Shown here: positions 9,495-19,867 of the stretch, piece by piece
How the letters are laid out: every line of letters begins with the position of its first letter
How positions within the stretch are numbered: position 1 is the stretch's first letter
Assembly (NCBI GenBank): GCA_024698485.1
Contig: JAILRC010000002.1
Span: 1 to 64,000, forward strand
From: Lachnospiraceae bacterium
GTDB taxonomy: Bacteria; Bacillota; Clostridia; Lachnospirales; Lachnospiraceae
Reading direction: 5' to 3'
DNA: 64,000 nt
Made by a program: the position numbers and the translations under genes
Notes under the pieces: generated by a model
What the model was told of the DNA's origin: nothing
Database searches by the model: none
What the model saw: the letters and a program-made list of their open reading frames with translations, nothing else

Positions 9495-11818
9495 GCAGTT
9501 ATCCTTTGAAAATAGGAGAAGCCAATGCAATACCGAAGGGAACGGTGATCTTTGAAGAAAAAGACCCGCTGACCTGCATATGCGCAGTTATCAAAGGTTC
9601 CGTAACGGCAAAGAACGACTTTGTGAAGGTGGATCTTCCCACCGGCACTTTTATAGGCATTCCCGACAGCACCAACAGAAGATATCTTATGGACTATGTT
9701 GCGGGACCCAGCTGCATGATCTACGCTTTTCCCGTTGTTGAATTCGAGGGACTTAAGAACATGCTCTCCACAAGCAACAAGGATTACAAGGGTCTTGTGG
9801 TGACCTCCCTTACAAAACTTTACAGCGAGCTCATGAAGATCAACGAGCGCTATCTGGCTCTTTCGGAAAAACTGTATCCGGTTTTGAGCGAGGGCTACGA
9901 AAAGTATGTCAAGGCCTGCAAGAACGGCGGTATGGCCATTGCGGATCTTATGGGCATAGACGAACTTAAGCCTTACAAGGACGCCGATCCCGTTCCCGCA
10001 TCGGAGAGGGATTACTATCTTGAACTTTCCATGGTTCCCGGAAATGTGATCAAGGCTTTTTACGGCGATTCTCTGGAAATGGTCATGAGAACCGTAAAGG
10101 AAACAAGCGCTTCCATTTTTAAGATGTTGGACAACACCATGAATGTGGGGGCCTATATCAATGAATTTTATTCCGTCATATACAACGAAGGTGAGAACAA
10201 CCTTCTGAACAGATCCGTCTGCCTGTGCAAGGAATTGGACAAGACGGGCAGGTCGGATAAGACCGTGGAGACTCTGTGCGAAACTCTGAGAGATTTCTTC
10301 CTGAAGGCTGAAAAGACAGTGGTGGACTGCATGGGAAATGCACGTCCCGTCAATAAGGACAGACTCAAAAATCTCATGGATTCTCTGAGCAGCGGCGAAG
10401 ACGTGGCTGTAAGCAGTGTTGAGACCATGGCTTATCAGGATGAGGATCTTTACAGATCTTTGAAAAACTCTTTAAAGACGATCCTTGCCTTCGGAAACAT
10501 CCAGGAAGGATATGCCAAGGAGATAGAAAGCGACATCAACGCATTTGTGGATCTCAAGGATCGCCTGGGAGGCGAGGATGCCGAAAGAAAACTGAGACAT
10601 CGTGTTTCCGACGGTTTCTATAAGGTCTACAGGGAAGTGTTCCTTAACAGCCTCAGTTCCGCCAGGATACCCAAGCCCGTCGAGCTTTTTTTGAACTTCG
10701 GTTTTATGGACGAGAGGCTCCTTACCAAGGAACAGGCCATTGAACTCTGCAGGCTTAACTTCCAGACAAAACAGAGTTATTTCTGCCACATCTACACCAT
10801 CCCCGAGTGGCTTAAAGCCATATATGACGGCAGAAAAGAGCCTTCCAAGAACGAATTCGACCTGGAATACAACGAGGCCTTGAGAGAAATGCTTAAGACC
10901 AGGGAGATCGACGAAAAGGAAGCAAAGCTCCGTCAGGCAGACAGAGACAGAAAACTGGATTTCGAGATCTTCAATATGTTCAAATACACGGAGCGTATCG
11001 TAAACGGCTCCTTGAGTACTTTTGTACCGGTGCTCTGCAGCGAACAGATCCCCGGAACCTTTCTTAAGTGCCTTGTGACCAAGGACAGGATGGGGCAGAC
11101 GGTTCAGCGATACAGAGAACTGGATTTCTCGGCTTTCCACCGCGAACTTTTCTTTGCGGACAAGAAACTGGGCATTGAGAAGGAAAACATCCTTCTTGAA
11201 GTGGGACCCGACATCATCCTCTTCCCCTGCGTGGGAGCAAACGGCATCATGTGGCAGGAGATCAGTTGCAAACACCGTGACAGTGCGGGACGTTTCCTTT
11301 TCCCCATCTTTGTGGAAGGTTCTTTGGATGACCTTTACATAAGAAACCTGGGACGTTTCCGCTGGGAACTTTGCAGAACGATGCAGGGCTCCGCATGGAA
11401 CAATATACATTTCAGATCCCTTACATCGGAGTACTCGGATTACATCCAGTGCTACAGAAAGAACAGGGATCTTACGGACGATAAGAAAGAGAAGGTTAAG
11501 GCTCAGCTCTTAAAGGGCAAGAACAATGTGCGGGAAGTTTTTGTACAGGATTACGAGCAGTGGATCAAGTTTGAGTCCCAGGGCGGCATGAAGCTGAACA
11601 AACCTTCCCGAGAGATACTTGCTCTCTATTGTCCTTTTAACAGGGAAGTACGTAAGAATCTTGAAACCCAGCCGGCTTTTGCGGAGGCAGTGGGCAAATA
11701 CAACCGTGAAGCCCAGAAAAAGGCAAAAGAGCTGGATCTCAGATATCGTGCCATGGAAAAGAAAAATGAAATACCGGAGATTATGCTTAATACGTTGAAA
11801 TTTTACAAGGAGATGTAA
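9491..11818 (+). CDS. Large protein with N-terminal cyclic-nucleotide-binding-like (CRP-fold) domain; remainder uncharacterised
   Basis: 775 aa; N-term KIGEANAIPKGTVIFEEKDPLTCICAVIKGSV...PTGTFIGIP resembles cNMP-binding beta-roll; start overlaps tadA stop (ATGA). Confidence 0.55.
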   Translation: MSSYPLKIGEANAIPKGTVIFEEKDPLTCICAVIKGSVTAKNDFVKVDLPTGTFIGIPDSTNRRYLMDYVAGPSCMIYAFPVVEFEGLKNMLSTSNKDYKGLVVTSLTKLYSELMKINERYLALSEKLYPVLSEGYEKYVKACKNGGMAIADLMGIDELKPYKDADPVPASERDYYLELSMVPGNVIKAFYGDSLEMVMRTVKETSASIFKMLDNTMNVGAYINEFYSVIYNEGENNLLNRSVCLCKELDKTGRSDKTVETLCETLRDFFLKAEKTVVDCMGNARPVNKDRLKNLMDSLSSGEDVAVSSVETMAYQDEDLYRSLKNSLKTILAFGNIQEGYAKEIESDINAFVDLKDRLGGEDAERKLRHRVSDGFYKVYREVFLNSLSSARIPKPVELFLNFGFMDERLLTKEQAIELCRLNFQTKQSYFCHIYTIPEWLKAIYDGRKEPSKNEFDLEYNEALREMLKTREIDEKEAKLRQADRDRKLDFEIFNMFKYTERIVNGSLSTFVPVLCSEQIPGTFLKCLVTKDRMGQTVQRYRELDFSAFHRELFFADKKLGIEKENILLEVGPDIILFPCVGANGIMWQEISCKHRDSAGRFLFPIFVEGSLDDLYIRNLGRFRWELCRTMQGSAWNNIHFRSLTSEYSDYIQCYRKNRDLTDDKKEKVKAQLLKGKNNVREVFVQDYEQWIKFESQGGMKLNKPSREILALYCPFNREVRKNLETQPAFAEAVGKYNREAQKKAKELDLRYRAMEKKNEIPEIMLNTLKFYKEM

Positions 11819-11827
11819 TTCAATACC

Positions 11828-13909
11828 ATGAGTGACCGGAATTTTGACAGATTAAAGGACCTGTTGGCGGATGAGAAATACGACGAAGCCATCAACCTTC
11901 TTACACAACTGAATGAAAAACATGCAAGGACCGCTTCGGATTTCATCGCGCTTGCCAAAGCCTACGGCAAAAGAGGTGATTTCAAAAGAGCAGAAAAGAT
12001 GTTCAAAAAAGCATACAGACTCCGTCCCTCGAAGCTCATGTATCATGATGTTATGGATGTTTGTTTGGAAACCGGGCACATAAGGGATGCAGAGGAATAT
12101 CTGAAGGAATATGCATCACTGCCTGCTCATGACGAGTTCAGCTGTGCGGTTTATGAGTATAAGATCCTTAAAAAGCAGAATGCCGACAGGAAAGAGATCA
12201 TAGAGACACTGCAGAAGATCAACAGCCTGGGTTATGACGAGAAATGGGCATATGAACTGGCAAAGCAGTACTACAAGGCAGGCATGGAGGAAGAATGCAA
12301 GCGGGAATGCGAAAAGATCGTTAAGAACTTTGAACTCAGTCCCGTGGCTTCGAAGGCCGCTATGCTCCTGGCTTACTATAACGGAGAAGTTACCGCAGAT
12401 GACATCAAGAATTCCGTTCCCGCAAGCGTAAGGCGTGTGGGAGGAGAGGTGAGAGCAGCGGAGATCATAGCCCATCCCGAGGAAGAACCGACCGCGGATC
12501 CGGCAACCATAGAACTGGAGACAGCGGTGTTTACGGAACCTTCGCCGGATGACATGGCCTCCGAGATCATTGCAGCGGAGGCATCCTACGGCCTTGATGA
12601 CATTGCCCGGGGAGTGAGAGACATAATTGAAGAGGAGCAGACTGCAGAGCCTGAGATAGAGGAGATCACTGCGGAGCATTCCGACCCCGAGATCGAAGAG
12701 ATCACGGCGGAACACTCCGATCCCGAGATAGAGGAGATCGCTGCGGAACATGATCCCAACGACCACAGGGATGTTGAAGGGGAGAGCAATTTTGACGAAG
12801 ATGCGGAAGAGGAGACGGAAGAAGTAGCCCCTCAGGCTGCTGTTCCCGCGGGACCGGAAGATTTTACCGCCATGGTCAGACAGTCGGTGGAGGAAGATGG
12901 GGAAGAGGTCCGTCCTTCCAGGGAAGAGGAAGAGAGAGAATATGAGAGCGGATTCGACGATGAACCCAAGGCCGAAGCTGCTCAGGAAATAGATGATGAA
13001 GCTGATATCGATCGTTTGAAGCGGTCAAGAAACGTGCTTGAAGAAGGTTTCATGAGGGAACTGAACAGCAGGCGCTTTGAAAGGACCATGCCTCAATATG
13101 TTTTGTATGCTCCGAAGATGAGTTTTTCAAAATCCGAGATCAAGGAAGGAAAACTCAGGGATCTTATTGTTGAAAGAGGTGTTGACCTTGAAGGCATATG
13201 CAAAAATTACTTCAGGATCGACGACCTGAGAAGATCCATTCTCAAATCCCTGGATCTTGCGGTGAACGAGAAGGGAGCGCTCTGCTTTGTGATCACGGGA
13301 GAGGAACAGTCCGGAAAGAGTACGCTTGCCCTGACCATGATCCATATGATGTATGAGATCGGCATTATTAAGTTTGAAAAGACTGCCAAGATCAGCGGGG
13401 ATAAGATGAACAGGATCAATCTCTCCGAAAGAGCCGGAGATCTGAAGGATTGCAACATCCTGATCGAAAATGCGGGAGAACTCTCGAGCGAAAGCCTGAG
13501 GGATCTGGTGGATCTTTTTGGACAGAAGCGCTTGGACACCTGTCTGATCCTGGAAGACAATATGAAGATGATAAACGGTCTTTTCAGGACCAACGACCGT
13601 TTCAACGGAATTTTTAACAACAGGATACATTTGCCCAAGTACGGGACCGATGAACTTATGGGCTTTGCCTATGACATCTTTACGGAGGCGGACTATTCCA
13701 TAGAAGCTTCGGCTGCGGATGTGTTCAAGAAGCTGATCGCGAAGAAGACCATGGGGAACGTGGCAAAACTCCCCGCGGTGCTTGAACTGGCGAAAAAAAC
13801 GGTTGCCAATGCGGATGAGAGGCTTACTCCGGACATATTAAAAATGGCCGCCGAAGCAGCCATAGAAAATTACAATCTTGTGATACTGGAACAGGACATC
13901 AGACCTTAA
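11828..13909 (+). CDS. TPR-repeat protein with acidic linker and C-terminal P-loop ATPase domain
   Basis: 693 aa; N-terminal TPR-like helices, Glu-rich middle with 12-aa repeats, VITGEEQSGKSTLALTMI Walker A-like. Confidence 0.65.
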   Translation: MSDRNFDRLKDLLADEKYDEAINLLTQLNEKHARTASDFIALAKAYGKRGDFKRAEKMFKKAYRLRPSKLMYHDVMDVCLETGHIRDAEEYLKEYASLPAHDEFSCAVYEYKILKKQNADRKEIIETLQKINSLGYDEKWAYELAKQYYKAGMEEECKRECEKIVKNFELSPVASKAAMLLAYYNGEVTADDIKNSVPASVRRVGGEVRAAEIIAHPEEEPTADPATIELETAVFTEPSPDDMASEIIAAEASYGLDDIARGVRDIIEEEQTAEPEIEEITAEHSDPEIEEITAEHSDPEIEEIAAEHDPNDHRDVEGESNFDEDAEEETEEVAPQAAVPAGPEDFTAMVRQSVEEDGEEVRPSREEEEREYESGFDDEPKAEAAQEIDDEADIDRLKRSRNVLEEGFMRELNSRRFERTMPQYVLYAPKMSFSKSEIKEGKLRDLIVERGVDLEGICKNYFRIDDLRRSILKSLDLAVNEKGALCFVITGEEQSGKSTLALTMIHMMYEIGIIKFEKTAKISGDKMNRINLSERAGDLKDCNILIENAGELSSESLRDLVDLFGQKRLDTCLILEDNMKMINGLFRTNDRFNGIFNNRIHLPKYGTDELMGFAYDIFTEADYSIEASAADVFKKLIAKKTMGNVAKLPAVLELAKKTVANADERLTPDILKMAAEAAIENYNLVILEQDIRP
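12650..12757 (+). repeat. Three tandem 36-bp coding repeats
   Basis: Encode PEIEEITAEHSD / PEIEEITAEHSD / PEIEEIAAEHDP. Confidence 0.85.
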
Positions 13910-14234
13910 AGGTAAGGGAAACATCGGTCTTCAGGGTCTGACCGCCTACGGACCGGACGTTCTTGGAAACGTTGAGCCTGTAAGAGGAGTCCTTGGCATA
14001 GGGAGCCAGAGGCTCGATCTCGATCTCCTGAGTGTCACTGTTGTAGTGAATGGAGGTCTGGAGCTTACTTCCTTCCAGGTCCGTAACATTGAGATTATTG
14101 TTATTTACAGAGGCAGGATCGAGGGGCGCAGAGAATTTGATGCGCCAAACGAACTTGCCTGTTTTAAATTTGAGTTTTTGTTTAACCTTGCCTTCAACCT
14201 CTGAAGGTGTGGATTCGATATTGATAAAGTCCAT
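13899..14234 (-). CDS. Small Ig-like (SbsA-type) domain protein
   Basis: 111 aa; WRIKFSAPLDPASVNNNNLNVTD...YRLNVSKNVRSVGGQTL typical Ig-like/Big_5 pattern; overlaps 3' end of convergent neighbour by 11 bp. Confidence 0.6.
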   Translation of the reverse strand: MDFINIESTPSEVEGKVKQKLKFKTGKFVWRIKFSAPLDPASVNNNNLNVTDLEGSKLQTSIHYNSDTQEIEIEPLAPYAKDSSYRLNVSKNVRSVGGQTLKTDVSLTFKV

Positions 14235-14435
14235 TCTGTACTCCTTCGTTGAATAACACAGACAATGCTAAAAGATATCGCTACATATAGATATATCGGT
14301 ATTGTAACACACTTTATTTAGAATGAAAAGAAGAAAAATTTGCTTTACAAAAGACAAGAGATGAATTATTATAAAGAGTGATATAGTGCCCTATTCACAA
14401 GGAATGCACTAAAAATTATCCACGGGAGTTTTCTA

Positions 14436-15734
14436 ATGGATCAGTATGTGATCAAGGGGGGCTCGCCGCTCTGCGGTGAGGTGACGATCGGAGGAGCGAA
14501 GAATTCCGCTTTGGGAATCCTTGCGGCAACTACGTTGACCGAAGAGACCGTTACCATTAACAATGTCCCCAATATCAAAGATATTGACTATCTTCTTCTT
14601 GCTTTGGAGGAGATCGGTGCAAAAGTAGAAAGACAGACGTCTCATTCCGTAAAGATAAATGCGAAAGGGATCTCTCCTCTTTCGTTGGACAACGAGTACT
14701 TAAGAAAGATCAGAGGATCCTACTATCTGATCGGCTCTCTTCTCGGACGTTTTAAAAAGGCACAGGTAGTGCTTCCGGGAGGATGTAACATAGGCAACCG
14801 TCCCATCGATCAGCACATCAAAGGCTTTGAAAAGCTGGGGGCAAGGGTTGAGATCAAACATGGCATGGTAATGGCTGAAGCCAGAGAACTGAAGGGAAGT
14901 CACATCTTCCTGGATGTTGTCAGTGTGGGAGCCACCATTAATATTATGCTTGCGGCTGTTCTTGCAAAAGGACAGACCATCATAGAGAACGTGGCAAAGG
15001 AACCCCATGTGGTTGATGTGGCCAACTTCCTGAACAGCATGGGAGCCAACATCAAGGGCGCAGGTACCGATGTCATCAGGATCAGCGGAGTCGAAAGACT
15101 TCATGCCAGCACCTATTCCGTTATTCCGGATCAGATCGAGGCAGGAACTTTCATGATCGCGGCAGCGGCTACTCACGGCGATATCGTCATTGAGAATGTC
15201 ATTCCGAAGCATCTGGAAGCAGTTACGGCAAAGCTCATTGAAATGGGTGTTTCCGTTGAGGAGAGGGATGATGCCATCCGTGTTTACACCGAGGAAAGAA
15301 CAGGCAACACTCACATCAAGACCATGCCTTATCCCGGATTTCCCACAGACCTTCAGCCTCAGATGACGATGCTCCTTGCTCTTTCCAGGGGCACCAGTGT
15401 CATCAACGAAAGCATCTTCGAGGCACGTTTCAAGTATGTGGACGAACTTGTGCGCATGGGAGCATCCATTAAGGTCGATGGAAACACTGCGGTTGTGGAC
15501 GGAGTGGAGTCCTTGAGCGGAGCCACCGTCTTCGCATCGGATCTTCGCGCAGGCGCAGCTCTCGTAATTGCGGGACTTACCGCAGAAGGCATCACCATTG
15601 TGGAGAACATCGAATATGTTGAACGCGGATATGAGTGCTTTGAAGAAAAGCTCATGAAGCTGGGCGGCATCATTAAAAAGATGGACAGCGATGATGAGAA
15701 AGCTCTGAGAAAATTTAAGATGAAGATAAGCTAA
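14436..15734 (+). CDS. murA: UDP-N-acetylglucosamine 1-carboxyvinyltransferase
   Basis: 432 aa; GGAKNSALGILAAT, GGCNIGNRPIDQHIKGFEKLGA. Confidence 0.93.
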   Translation: MDQYVIKGGSPLCGEVTIGGAKNSALGILAATTLTEETVTINNVPNIKDIDYLLLALEEIGAKVERQTSHSVKINAKGISPLSLDNEYLRKIRGSYYLIGSLLGRFKKAQVVLPGGCNIGNRPIDQHIKGFEKLGARVEIKHGMVMAEARELKGSHIFLDVVSVGATINIMLAAVLAKGQTIIENVAKEPHVVDVANFLNSMGANIKGAGTDVIRISGVERLHASTYSVIPDQIEAGTFMIAAAATHGDIVIENVIPKHLEAVTAKLIEMGVSVEERDDAIRVYTEERTGNTHIKTMPYPGFPTDLQPQMTMLLALSRGTSVINESIFEARFKYVDELVRMGASIKVDGNTAVVDGVESLSGATVFASDLRAGAALVIAGLTAEGITIVENIEYVERGYECFEEKLMKLGGIIKKMDSDDEKALRKFKMKIS

Positions 15735-15745
15735 AGCAAAAAAAC

Positions 15746-15777
15746 AAGCGGCATTTAAAAATGCCGCTTAATTTTTT
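15746..15777 (+). terminator. Bidirectional-looking terminator between murA and HD-GYP gene
   Basis: AAGCGGCATTTAAAAATGCCGCTTAATTTTTT. Confidence 0.75.
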
Positions 15778-16870
15778 ATACGATTCCTACAATGTGCACA
15801 TCCCGGTCCACGGAAAGATCGATGCACTCCGAATTAAGGAGACGCACGATGGGGCGGGCGGGAGCGTGCTTGTTGACCATTACGATCTCACCGATCTGAC
15901 CGTTGCTCAGAAGCACATACTGGTTCAGATAGGTGGAGATGACGTGTTCCATGAAGGTCAGCAGGAACTTGGGGTCATATTTGGAAAGACCGTCGTTTTC
16001 AAAGGTGTTCAGAACCTCCAGCGGGCATATGGGACCACGGTAGCTTCTTGCAGCCGTCATGGCATCATACACATCGCAGATGGCCACGATCTTTGCAAAT
16101 TCACTGATGTGACTTGCCATGAGACCGTCCGGGTAACCGGAGCCGTCGGAGCGCTCGTGATGCTGAAGCGCGGAGAGCGGGATCCGGGGATCGATGTTGG
16201 TCTCTTTCAGGAGATCGTAACCTGCCTTGGCGTGTCCTTTGATGATGGTGAACTCCTCGGCGGTGAGAGCACCTTTTTTCTTGAGGATGCTTTCAGGTAC
16301 CGAAAGTTTGCCGATATCATGCAGGAGTCCGGAAAGGATCAGCATGTCCGAGTCTTTTTTGTCGAATTTCAACCACTGAGCAAACACCGTACAGATGATG
16401 GCAACGTTGAGACCGTGTACGAAAGTGATGTCGTCCAGATCCCTGATGCACATGAGCATGTCAAAAAGCTGCCCGTGACTGGCCACCGTGCTGTAAACAT
16501 CTGCCACATTTCCGAGAAGAACGTCGGGCTCCAGTGTTTTGCCCGAAGCGACAAAAGCTCTCATTCTCTCTTCGACACTGTTGAGAGAACGGGCATAAGC
16601 ACTGGAGAAGTTTTTGAAGTCATCGCTCTTCTTGACGAATTCCGTATAACTTACAAATTTCTCGGGTTCTTTCTTCTGTCTCGGAGGTTTTTTCTTTACC
16701 TCATAAGAAACTGTAACTTCACGAATGGAATAAAACTTGAGACGGGTGATGCTGTGGTCCGACAGAACGGTTCCCTCGCTGAGGACAAGCTGATCGACGG
16801 CGTTGTAAACGTCTTCGGTCAAAACCATTCCCGGCTTTACTTTTGAAATTGAAATTTTCTCGGTCTTCAA
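15776..16870 (-). CDS. HD-GYP domain protein (putative c-di-GMP phosphodiesterase)
   Basis: 364 aa; GLLHDIGKLSVPESIL, HHERSDGSGYPDGL, AICDVYDAMTAARSYR. Confidence 0.88.
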   Translation of the reverse strand: MKTEKISISKVKPGMVLTEDVYNAVDQLVLSEGTVLSDHSITRLKFYSIREVTVSYEVKKKPPRQKKEPEKFVSYTEFVKKSDDFKNFSSAYARSLNSVEERMRAFVASGKTLEPDVLLGNVADVYSTVASHGQLFDMLMCIRDLDDITFVHGLNVAIICTVFAQWLKFDKKDSDMLILSGLLHDIGKLSVPESILKKKGALTAEEFTIIKGHAKAGYDLLKETNIDPRIPLSALQHHERSDGSGYPDGLMASHISEFAKIVAICDVYDAMTAARSYRGPICPLEVLNTFENDGLSKYDPKFLLTFMEHVISTYLNQYVLLSNGQIGEIVMVNKHAPARPIVRLLNSECIDLSVDRDVHIVGIV

Positions 16871-16924
16871 CTGAGCCTCCCGTGGCGGTTCTCTACTCTG
16901 AAATCTCCAAATACTCCGAAGGAC

Positions 16925-18115
16925 TTAAAACAGGTATTTCTTTAATTCTTCAACCTTGTCCGTCTTTTCCCAGGGAAGATCCAGATCGTTTCTTCCAAAG
17001 TGTCCGTAAGCAGCGGTCTGCTTGTAGATGGGTCTTCTCAGATCCAGCATCCTGATGATGCCTGCGGGACGGAAATCAAAGTTTTCTTTAATGACTTTTG
17101 TAAGGGCTACATCGGAAAGCTTTCCCGTACCGAAGGTGTCCACCATGATGGAAGTGGGCTCGGCAACACCGATGGCATATGAAACCTGGATCTCGCACTT
17201 GTCGGCCAGGCCTGCGGCAACGATGTTCTTGGCAGCATAACGTGCTGCGTAAGAAGCGGAACGGTCAACCTTGGTGCAATCCTTTCCGGAGAATGCACCG
17301 CCACCGTGTCTTGCATATCCGCCGTAGGTGTCTACGATGATCTTTCTTCCGGTAAGTCCGGAGTCACCGTTGGGGCCGCCTACTACGAAACGACCGGTGG
17401 GATTTATAAAGAATTTCGTATTCCCGTCTACAAGCTGAGGCGGAAGAACGGGCTCGATCACATACTTGGTAACATCAGCGTGGATCTGTTCCTGAGGGAT
17501 CTCAGGAGAGTGCTGTGTCGAAACTACGACAGCATCGATGTGTACAGGATGTCCTGCCTCATCATATTCGACGGTGACCTGAGACTTTCCATCGGGACGA
17601 AGATAGGGAAGTATCCCCTCTTTACGTACCTTTGTAAGCTGTCTTGTGAGTTTGTGGGCAATGGAAATGGGATAGGGCATAAGTTCTTCGGTCTCGTTTG
17701 TGGCATAACCGAACATCATACCCTGGTCGCCGGCACCGATGGCTGCGATGTCTTCTTCGCTCATCTTGCCGGTTTTGGCTTCGAGGGCCTTGTCAACTCC
17801 CATGGCAATGTCAGGGGACTGTTTGTCAAGAGCGACCATAACAGCACAGGTCTTTCCGTCGAAACCCATTTCCGAGCTGGTGTAACCTATATCGCAAACG
17901 GTCTTACGAACTATGCTCTGATAGTCAACGTTTGCTGTGGTTGTAATTTCACCCATAACAAGAACAAAACCGGTGGAGCAGGCTGTTTCGCAAGCTACTC
18001 TCGCCATAGGGTCCTGAGCCATTATGGCGTCCAAGATGGCATCCGAAATATTGTCGCAGACTTTATCGGGATGTCCCTCGGTAACTGACTCGGATGTAAA
18101 TAATCTTTTATCCAT
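16925..18115 (-). CDS. metK: S-adenosylmethionine synthetase
   Basis: 396 aa; [37 protein letters not shown]. Confidence 0.95.
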   Translation of the reverse strand: MDKRLFTSESVTEGHPDKVCDNISDAILDAIMAQDPMARVACETACSTGFVLVMGEITTTANVDYQSIVRKTVCDIGYTSSEMGFDGKTCAVMVALDKQSPDIAMGVDKALEAKTGKMSEEDIAAIGAGDQGMMFGYATNETEELMPYPISIAHKLTRQLTKVRKEGILPYLRPDGKSQVTVEYDEAGHPVHIDAVVVSTQHSPEIPQEQIHADVTKYVIEPVLPPQLVDGNTKFFINPTGRFVVGGPNGDSGLTGRKIIVDTYGGYARHGGGAFSGKDCTKVDRSASYAARYAAKNIVAAGLADKCEIQVSYAIGVAEPTSIMVDTFGTGKLSDVALTKVIKENFDFRPAGIIRMLDLRRPIYKQTAAYGHFGRNDLDLPWEKTDKVEELKKYLF

Positions 18116-18157
18116 ATTTCTCCTTTTTGATAATAAAATTAATTGGTACTATTTTCT

Positions 18158-18185
18158 ATAATATCTCAAAATGCGGTTTTGTCAA
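18158..18185 (-). promoter_or_regulatory. metK promoter
   Basis: Reverse strand TTGACA-N16-TATTAT about 40 nt upstream of metK; no room for a SAM riboswitch. Confidence 0.7.
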
Positions 18186-18252
18186 GAAAAAGAAGGAAGG
18201 TGTCGGAAGGGGAAAAAAGTCGAAAGCATTAAAAAGACAGGCCTTGATAAGT

Positions 18253-18268
18253 GTTAGCCGCGGCTAAC
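18253..18268. promoter_or_regulatory. Perfect 16-bp palindrome, putative operator
   Basis: GTTAGCCGCGGCTAAC in the metK/histidine kinase divergent intergenic region. Confidence 0.5.
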
Positions 18269-18379
18269 CAATAATATCTTTATTATGATAACAAAAATTT
18301 TATCTGTGTATACAAAATATAAAAAAGTATGTTATAATCAACAATTAAGTATGGACAGGGGACCGTACGGGGAGGAATT

Positions 18380-19867
18380 ATGAATCTTCAGAAAAAAATC
18401 CTGTTTTCTTTTTTGGTGATGATTCTGTCTCCGTGTTTAGTGATCACAGGCTGTACACTGCTGGCTTTGGGGATCGGACTTCACGGTTTCGGGACCGGGA
18501 AGGGTGGCTCTGTTTCCATTATCACTCAGCCTATGCTTGCCCTGACGGAACTTACGAAGAGTGAGTACAACGAGCTGAGTTCGGCTGTACTGATCTATCC
18601 CGAGAGGTTTGAAAACCTAAAGTGGATAGGGGAACTCAACAACGATCTGGAGAAAAAATTTTCTTATCTTGTGGTGGAAAAAGGCGGCGATGTGATCTTT
18701 GCCGGACGGGAATCAGCTTATGACGAGATCAGAACGGCGGTTCTGACCACCATAGCTTCCAAAGGAGAGGCCTTTGACGGCGCTGTTTATCTCAACAGCA
18801 AGAATCCTGTACTGGTGAAACACGGAGAGATCGTTTTTCCCGATAAAACGGAAGGGGTCTTTCTGATAGTAACGGAAGCTTCGGTACTTTTTACAAGAAT
18901 GAATCGATCGTTCTTAGCGGGTATCGTTATGGCAGTGATCTGTATAGCGGCCATAGCTCTGTGCCTCATCATGTGGCTTAACGACAGCATAGTGAGACCT
19001 CTGGACTCTTTGAGGATAGCCACCAGAAAGATCGGAGAAGGAAATCTGAACTTTAGGCTCAAAAGAGACTACAACGATGAGATCGGGCAGTTGTGCAATG
19101 ATTTCGAAGAAATGAGAGTCCACCTGAAAACCCAGATCGACCAGAGAGAACAGTACGAGCAGGATGTAAGGGAAATGATCAGTAATGTGTCCCATGACCT
19201 GAAAACTCCGCTTACCGCCATTAAGGGATATGCGGAAGGGATGCTGGACGGAGTGGCGGACACCAAGGAACGGCAGGAGAAGTACCTTAAGACCATCATG
19301 GTGAAGGCTACGGACATGACACTTTTGGTGGATGAGCTTTCCTACTATGCAAAGCTTGACAACAACAAACTTCCCTACAACTTCGAAAAGGTCAATGCGG
19401 TAGATTACTTCAGGGATTGCGTGGATGAATATGCCATGGAACTTGAGATGAAGGATTTCACCATGAACTTCGTTTCGGAGATCGATCCCGGGACAATAGC
19501 TGTCATCGACTGTGAGCAGATCAGGCGTGTAATGAACAATCTCATCGGAAATGCGGTGAAATACCGACGGGAAGAGATACACGGAGAGATATGCGTAAAG
19601 CTTACGGACTCCGGGGATTCGGTGAGGATTTCCGTAATAGATAACGGGATAGGAATTTCCAAAGAAGCCCAGCCGCACATATTCGAGCGGTTCTACAGGG
19701 CAGATAAATCCAGAACATCGGGTCGGGCAGGGACAGGAATTGGCCTGGCCATTGTAGATAAGATCGTAAAAGAACATAAAGGCAGAGTTTTTGTTAAGAG
19801 TGAATTGGGAAAGGGAACAACGATCTCATTCACAGTCAAGAAAGGAGCACTGAGTACAAATGGCTAA
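18380..19867 (+). CDS. Membrane sensor histidine kinase (HAMP)
   Basis: 495 aa; SNVSHDLKTPLTAIKGYAEG, NLIGNAVKY, GRAGTGIGLAIV. Confidence 0.9.
   Translation: MNLQKKILFSFLVMILSPCLVITGCTLLALGIGLHGFGTGKGGSVSIITQPMLALTELTKSEYNELSSAVLIYPERFENLKWIGELNNDLEKKFSYLVVEKGGDVIFAGRESAYDEIRTAVLTTIASKGEAFDGAVYLNSKNPVLVKHGEIVFPDKTEGVFLIVTEASVLFTRMNRSFLAGIVMAVICIAAIALCLIMWLNDSIVRPLDSLRIATRKIGEGNLNFRLKRDYNDEIGQLCNDFEEMRVHLKTQIDQREQYEQDVREMISNVSHDLKTPLTAIKGYAEGMLDGVADTKERQEKYLKTIMVKATDMTLLVDELSYYAKLDNNKLPYNFEKVNAVDYFRDCVDEYAMELEMKDFTMNFVSEIDPGTIAVIDCEQIRRVMNNLIGNAVKYRREEIHGEICVKLTDSGDSVRISVIDNGIGISKEAQPHIFERFYRADKSRTSGRAGTGIGLAIVDKIVKEHKGRVFVKSELGKGTTISFTVKKGALSTNG

Noticed and set aside
15761-16846. 361-aa plus-strand ORF
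   Set aside because: Antisense to a clear HD-GYP gene on the minus strand; low-complexity translation without domain motifs.
18116-18160. Possible SAM riboswitch before metK
   Set aside because: The likely metK promoter is only about 40 nt upstream, leaving no space for a riboswitch aptamer.
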